Origin: Flavobacterium celericrescens
Lineage (GTDB): Bacteria; Bacteroidota; Bacteroidia; Flavobacteriales; Flavobacteriaceae
Length of the DNA: 64,000 nt
Assembly (NCBI RefSeq): GCF_011392075.1
Contig: NZ_JAAJBV010000002.1
Location: forward strand, 124,001-188,000
Reading direction: 5' to 3'
In this document: one piece after another, positions 60,179 to 64,000 of the stretch
Numbering within the stretch: position 1 is the first letter of the stretch
Layout: every line of letters begins with the position of its first letter
Translations under genes and position numbers: made by a program
The notes under the pieces: model-generated
The model's input: only the letters and a program-made list of their open reading frames with translations
Database searches by the model: none
What the model was told of the DNA's origin: nothing

Positions 60179-63100
60179 TTATCGTTTTAAATGCTTTCTA
60201 TAAGATGGATAAGCAACTGCGGCAATAACTAAAACAATGGCAAGTATTATAAAATAATACGTTACATTTTGTTTTTCTCCCGAAGCATAACTATGCAAAC
60301 CACTCAAGTGGAAATTCACTCCAAAATAAGTCATTAAAATCGACGCAAAAGCCAAAACGCTCATTACGTTGTATATCCAACGACCACGCAATGCAGGCAC
60401 AAAACGAGCATGGATTACAAAAGCATATACCATAATACTAATCAAAGCCCAAGTTTCTTTTGGATCCCAACCCCAATAGCGTCCCCAACTTTCGTTTGCC
60501 CATTGTCCTCCAAGGAAGTTTCCAATAGTTAACATTACTAAACCTACGGTTAACGCCATTTCGTTGATATAGGTAATTTCGTCAATGCTTAATTTAATTT
60601 TCTCTTTGTTTTTTGCATTGGTAAAAATCATTAAAAACAAAGCAACTAAACCTAATACCATTGCTAAAGTAAATGGTCCATAACTCGCAACAATAACCGC
60701 TACGTGAATCATCAACCAATACGAATTTAAAACAGGTTGTAAGTTTCCGATTGACGGATCCATCCATTGCCAATGAGCAACCATTAAAATTATAGAAACT
60801 ACAAAAGTGGTAGATGCAACTGTTAATTTAGACTTTCTTCCAAAGGCTAAACCAAAAAACATAGTTGCCCAACCTACATAAATCATACTCTCATACGCAT
60901 CACTCCATGGTGCGTGACCAGAAATATACCAACGCACAGCTAATCCAGCTAGGTGCATGACAAAAAACAAACCTATCAAGCCATGGAAAATATTGATACT
61001 TGTTCTAATAAATTTTGTATCCTTAAAAATTTGTATAATACAAAAAGCCAACATTAGCACACCTGCTAACATGTACAAATAAAACAATCGTTTGAAAATA
61101 TCATATTTGTTGTATAGAATTTCAGAATTGATTTTGCTTTCAGAAAGCATAACTTCTTTTCCATACTTTTTTTGATAAACATTTAAGCCTTTCAACAAAC
61201 TATTTGGAAGTTCATAATCGCCATTTAAAGTAGCTTTATCAACAGCGTTTAAATAAAATGGCATCACGTTTTTTATAGAATCCAATGCGGTTCCGGTAGG
61301 TTGATTAACTTCTAAATAAGAAAGCCATTTATTTGATTTATCCCCTGGAACAGGAAATACTTTTAAAATTTGTCCGCTTAAAGCTGAATATAATAAATTC
61401 ACTTTTTTATCTGCTTCAATAAAATCTTTTTGAAATTGATTTGGAACAGGCTCTTTGTACGCAGCTTCTAAATAATTTGACAATTTATACCCTCCTTTTT
61501 CATCAAAAAATGATACTAATGGCGCATATTTTGCGTCTTTTTCAATACCAATTATTTTACGAATACTATCGTTACCTCTTTTCAAATAAATAATTGGCAA
61601 ATTATACCAATATTGAGGAAATTGTGTCATTGATAAAAACGCTTGATCAGAATTCATTCCTTCATACGTATCGCTTTTGGATACTTTTCGAAGCAATTCT
61701 GATGAAAACGTATTAATAGGTTTCATTCGACCTGCATCTTGTATGACTAATTTTCCAAATTCAGCTGCATGTTCTTCAGAAACAATATGTTTTTTTAATA
61801 ATTTTAGCGTTTCCTCATTACTTGGTTGGTGATTGTGTTGTCCAAAAGTAAGTGTAGAAAACAGAAATAATATCAAACCTAGCAATTGATTTTTCTTCGC
61901 TTTTATTTTTTCTAATTTTTCTTTTAAACTAGCAAAACGGGTGTTTTTATTGAATAAAATAGCCATCAAACCTAAATACAATAAAAAATAACCAATATAA
62001 GTAATCCAAGTACCCCAAAAATCATGACTTACTGATAATTGTGTTCCTTTTTCGTCTGGATCAAAACCTGATTGAAACAATCTAAAACCTCTATAATCTA
62101 AAACGTTATTCATAAAAATACTGTCTTTAAACGTTTTATTTTCTTCGGTATCTATTACTTCAACTTTACTTTTGAAAGCAGAATAACTTTTATCCGTTCC
62201 AGGATATTTGTCCGCAATAAAATCATCTAACTTAATATTGAATGGTGTATTATAAATTTTACTTCCAAAGAATAATGTGAACTCTAATTTTCCAATTTTA
62301 ACACTTTGTGGTATACCTTGCTTTCCTTTTGAGCCTACTAAAGTTACTGTTTCTTCTTTTCCTTGACTTTTTACTTTTACAACTAAAGCATCATCACTCT
62401 GTTTGTCTTTGAAATCATTATTAGATTCTAAAACCAATTCCCCTTTAATTGCAGGTTCTGGGAATACAAATTGAGCACCTCCCATGTTGTATAAAGAGCG
62501 TAACATTAATGTTTGTGGTGCATCTTTTGTTACTTGACCTTGTAGTTTATCTGCCATTCGCATGAAGTTTCCTTCAAAAGGCGATTGTATAGTATAAGCT
62601 TCTCCTATTTTAGTAATATTGATTGCCCCTTTAGTGAATTTATTAAACGCAAACAATATATTGTGCAAATTTTGAACTTCGCCTTCTTTCAAATAGTGTT
62701 CATGACGTGTTCCGCCACTTGATTCAACCATTTTCAACATTAATTGTCCGTTCTCAGATGGTTTAATTTTTTCCTTTCCATTCAAAATAAATGCTTCGTG
62801 TAATACTTCAAACGGAATGTTATTAAACTCACCTCCCATAGAAAAATCATTACTGGCAAAAAATGCTAAAAAAGAATCACCTTTCACTTCAGGCGCTAAG
62901 ATTACATCTTTTTCAAAAGTTTTACGCTTCATCTCGCCTTTGTATTCTCCATCAACTAAAACCGTTAAATAAGGTTTGTCTGAATAAATAATATTTGCCG
63001 ATTCACCTTCTCTTATTGGCATCATACCTTCATAACTAATATATCTAGTAACAAAAGCACCCACAATAATTAAAATAAATGAAAGGTGTAATAACAATGT

Positions 63101-63334
63101 TGCCCAATTTTCTTTTTTGTGTAATTGATATCGCTTGATATTGCCAATAAAGTTAATTACAAAAAACACCATTATGGTTTCAAACCACCAAGTATTGTAT
63201 ACAATAACTCTTGCTGTATCGGTATTATAAGCGTCTTCAATAAAAGTTCCGGCTGCCATTGCTCCTGCAAAAACGATAAACAAAACCGCCATTAAACGGG
63301 TAGAAAACAAAAAAGAGAATATTTTTTTTTCCAT
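60179..63334 (-). CDS. ccsBA: Cytochrome c biogenesis protein, ResB-CcsA fusion
   Basis: A 1051-residue inner-membrane protein of the system II cytochrome c maturation pathway, which exports haem and attaches it to apocytochromes. A frame opens at 63367, but ATG 63334 (MEKKIFSFLFSTRLMAVLFI) starts the anchor. The N-terminal half is ResB-like (four membrane segments with a large periplasmic domain, about residues 140-440). The C-terminal half is CcsA with the tryptophan-rich haem site SWGRYWGWDPKETWALI near residue 965 and conserved His residues in flanking loops. The fusion is common in Bacteroidota. Confidence 0.94.
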   Translation of the reverse strand: MEKKIFSFLFSTRLMAVLFIVFAGAMAAGTFIEDAYNTDTARVIVYNTWWFETIMVFFVINFIGNIKRYQLHKKENWATLLLHLSFILIIVGAFVTRYISYEGMMPIREGESANIIYSDKPYLTVLVDGEYKGEMKRKTFEKDVILAPEVKGDSFLAFFASNDFSMGGEFNNIPFEVLHEAFILNGKEKIKPSENGQLMLKMVESSGGTRHEHYLKEGEVQNLHNILFAFNKFTKGAINITKIGEAYTIQSPFEGNFMRMADKLQGQVTKDAPQTLMLRSLYNMGGAQFVFPEPAIKGELVLESNNDFKDKQSDDALVVKVKSQGKEETVTLVGSKGKQGIPQSVKIGKLEFTLFFGSKIYNTPFNIKLDDFIADKYPGTDKSYSAFKSKVEVIDTEENKTFKDSIFMNNVLDYRGFRLFQSGFDPDEKGTQLSVSHDFWGTWITYIGYFLLYLGLMAILFNKNTRFASLKEKLEKIKAKKNQLLGLILFLFSTLTFGQHNHQPSNEETLKLLKKHIVSEEHAAEFGKLVIQDAGRMKPINTFSSELLRKVSKSDTYEGMNSDQAFLSMTQFPQYWYNLPIIYLKRGNDSIRKIIGIEKDAKYAPLVSFFDEKGGYKLSNYLEAAYKEPVPNQFQKDFIEADKKVNLLYSALSGQILKVFPVPGDKSNKWLSYLEVNQPTGTALDSIKNVMPFYLNAVDKATLNGDYELPNSLLKGLNVYQKKYGKEVMLSESKINSEILYNKYDIFKRLFYLYMLAGVLMLAFCIIQIFKDTKFIRTSINIFHGLIGLFFVMHLAGLAVRWYISGHAPWSDAYESMIYVGWATMFFGLAFGRKSKLTVASTTFVVSIILMVAHWQWMDPSIGNLQPVLNSYWLMIHVAVIVASYGPFTLAMVLGLVALFLMIFTNAKNKEKIKLSIDEITYINEMALTVGLVMLTIGNFLGGQWANESWGRYWGWDPKETWALISIMVYAFVIHARFVPALRGRWIYNVMSVLAFASILMTYFGVNFHLSGLHSYASGEKQNVTYYFIILAIVLVIAAVAYPSYRKHLKR

Positions 63335-63435
63335 GAGATTAAGGAATACTATTTTTAATTGCCACAAATGTACTTAAAAGGAATAGTTTTTGGAAAAGTT
63401 TAACAAAGGATTCACGATTTTAAGCAGGTTTTAAT

Positions 63436-64000
63436 TTAGTACAACATTTTTATTTCTTTGATATCAAATGAAGTTTGCATATCATCATCAAGTAAGACTT
63501 CTAATTTTCCTTCTTTTGATACTCTTATTATTTTTCCTACAAATCGATTTCCCATTGTATTCTCAAATGTTGAAACAACGTCTTTTTTAAATAATTTTTG
63601 ATGGTATAAATTCCAATAAAAATCTTCACCTACCCTACCTAAGCGTTCTAAATTAAATTTTAATTGATTTGTAATTTTTTCAAGAAGTATCATTTTATCA
63701 AAAATAGTATTCTCTAAGAGAGCTAACGAGGCTGCTTGTGGTAAATGCTCAAATTGGGTTTGGTTAACATTGATTCCTATTCCAATTATTGATTGTACTT
63801 CCTCTTGGTTTTTTATACTATTTTCGATCAAAATGCCACCGATTTTTTTATTTTCTGCCAAAATGTCGTTTGGCCATTTGATTTGAAATATTAATTTACT
63901 TTCAGATTGCAATGCTTCAACTATACTTATAGCCACAATGCAATTTAGTGTAAACAAACTTTTTAAATAATTTGTATTATTCCTGTATAAAACACTAAAG
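63436..64000 (-). CDS. birA: Biotin-[acetyl-CoA-carboxylase] ligase BirA (5' end outside window)
   Basis: The C-terminal part of a biotin-protein ligase that attaches biotin to the carboxyl carrier protein via biotinyl-AMP. The frame is open from the right edge to 63436; the first visible residues read FSVLYRNNTNYLKSL, and ATG/TTG-initiated shorter frames are artefacts. Identifying motifs are IFQIKWPNDILAENKKIGGI, which corresponds to the conserved KWPND...K.GG.L.E, and SIIGIGINVNQ. The end is the C-terminal SH3-like domain (GNRFVGKIIRVSKEGKLEVL). The biotin-binding GRG loop must lie outside this window. Confidence 0.9.
   Translation of the reverse strand, partial: FSVLYRNNTNYLKSLFTLNCIVAISIVEALQSESKLIFQIKWPNDILAENKKIGGILIENSIKNQEEVQSIIGIGINVNQTQFEHLPQAASLALLENTIFDKMILLEKITNQLKFNLERLGRVGEDFYWNLYHQKLFKKDVVSTFENTMGNRFVGKIIRVSKEGKLEVLLDDDMQTSFDIKEIKMLY

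Overview
The window looks like chromosome from a Flavobacterium-type member of the Bacteroidota. The DNA is AT-rich. Where promoters can be read they follow the TTG-N17..23-TAnnTTTG pattern rather than sigma-70 boxes. Several fused or lineage-typical proteins are present: MurF-alanine racemase, GH3-beta-lactamase, ResB-CcsA, SPOR-tailed amidases, DUF4159 and BshA for bacillithiol. Many starts are TTG, and Shine-Dalgarno sequences are weak or absent.

Layout. 1-1055: bshA, cut by the left edge. 1.1-7.2 kb: leftward genes for a DUF1801 protein, a GH3/beta-lactamase envelope enzyme, a conserved small protein, two tandem secreted paralogs and a cysteine-rich Fe-S protein. 7.2-12.3 kb: a HAD-like protein, a membrane Fe-S partner, an MCE/MlaD lipid-transport protein and two tandem N-acetylmuramoyl-L-alanine amidases. 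12.3-15.4 kb: divergent lptD and ridA. 15.6-17.1 kb: accessory genes in two cassette-like modules. 17.1-20.5 kb: central carbon metabolism (mgsA, a BadF-type sugar kinase, gapA, pfkA). 20.6-28.1 kb: tamB, then divergent tsaD, a small protein, rsmE and a DUF4159 protein. 28.3-32.7 kb: an M43 metalloprotease lipoprotein, an AI-2E family permease, a methyltransferase and two small secreted proteins. 32.77-36.55 kb: a small island inserted in the 3' end of tRNA-Arg. 36.5-36.8 kb: a tRNA-Arg/Pro/Ser operon. 37-43.7 kb: thiolase, NlpC/P60 hydrolase, a TonB receptor with a His/Cys-rich companion, asd, an 11-bp tandem repeat and mscL. 43.7-52.7 kb: murF-alr, tdk, an acidic protein, rsmI, an OsmC protein, a GIY-YIG element, recJ and an MFS permease. 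52.7-64 kb: lpxH, a TerB-like protein, an esterase, DUF1456, DUF1801 and DUF2853 proteins, menD, a GNAT acetyltransferase, a glutathione peroxidase, ccsBA and birA, which is cut by the right edge.

Most of the window is housekeeping. Envelope biogenesis dominates: lptD, lpxH, tamB, the MCE protein, amidases and murF-alr. The parts worth a second look are accessory. (a) The tRNA-Arg island is bounded by a 17-bp direct repeat copied from the tRNA 3' end, with tandem 11-bp repeats inside each end. It carries a Shedu (DUF4263) nuclease, a second PD-(D/E)XK-like protein and a RES-domain protein, but no recombinase. (b) Two accessory modules and the Shedu gene each have their own terminal inverted repeat and are separated by long imperfect hairpins ending in GCACAAC or GCTAA and GTTAGC. 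This is the organisation of integron cassettes with attC sites, yet no integron integrase is present. (c) A lone GIY-YIG nuclease gene sits inside a perfect 32-bp inverted repeat. (d) Ten tandem copies of an 11-bp unit lie between mscL and asd.

All functions are assigned by reading motifs and recalling families. No database search was run.
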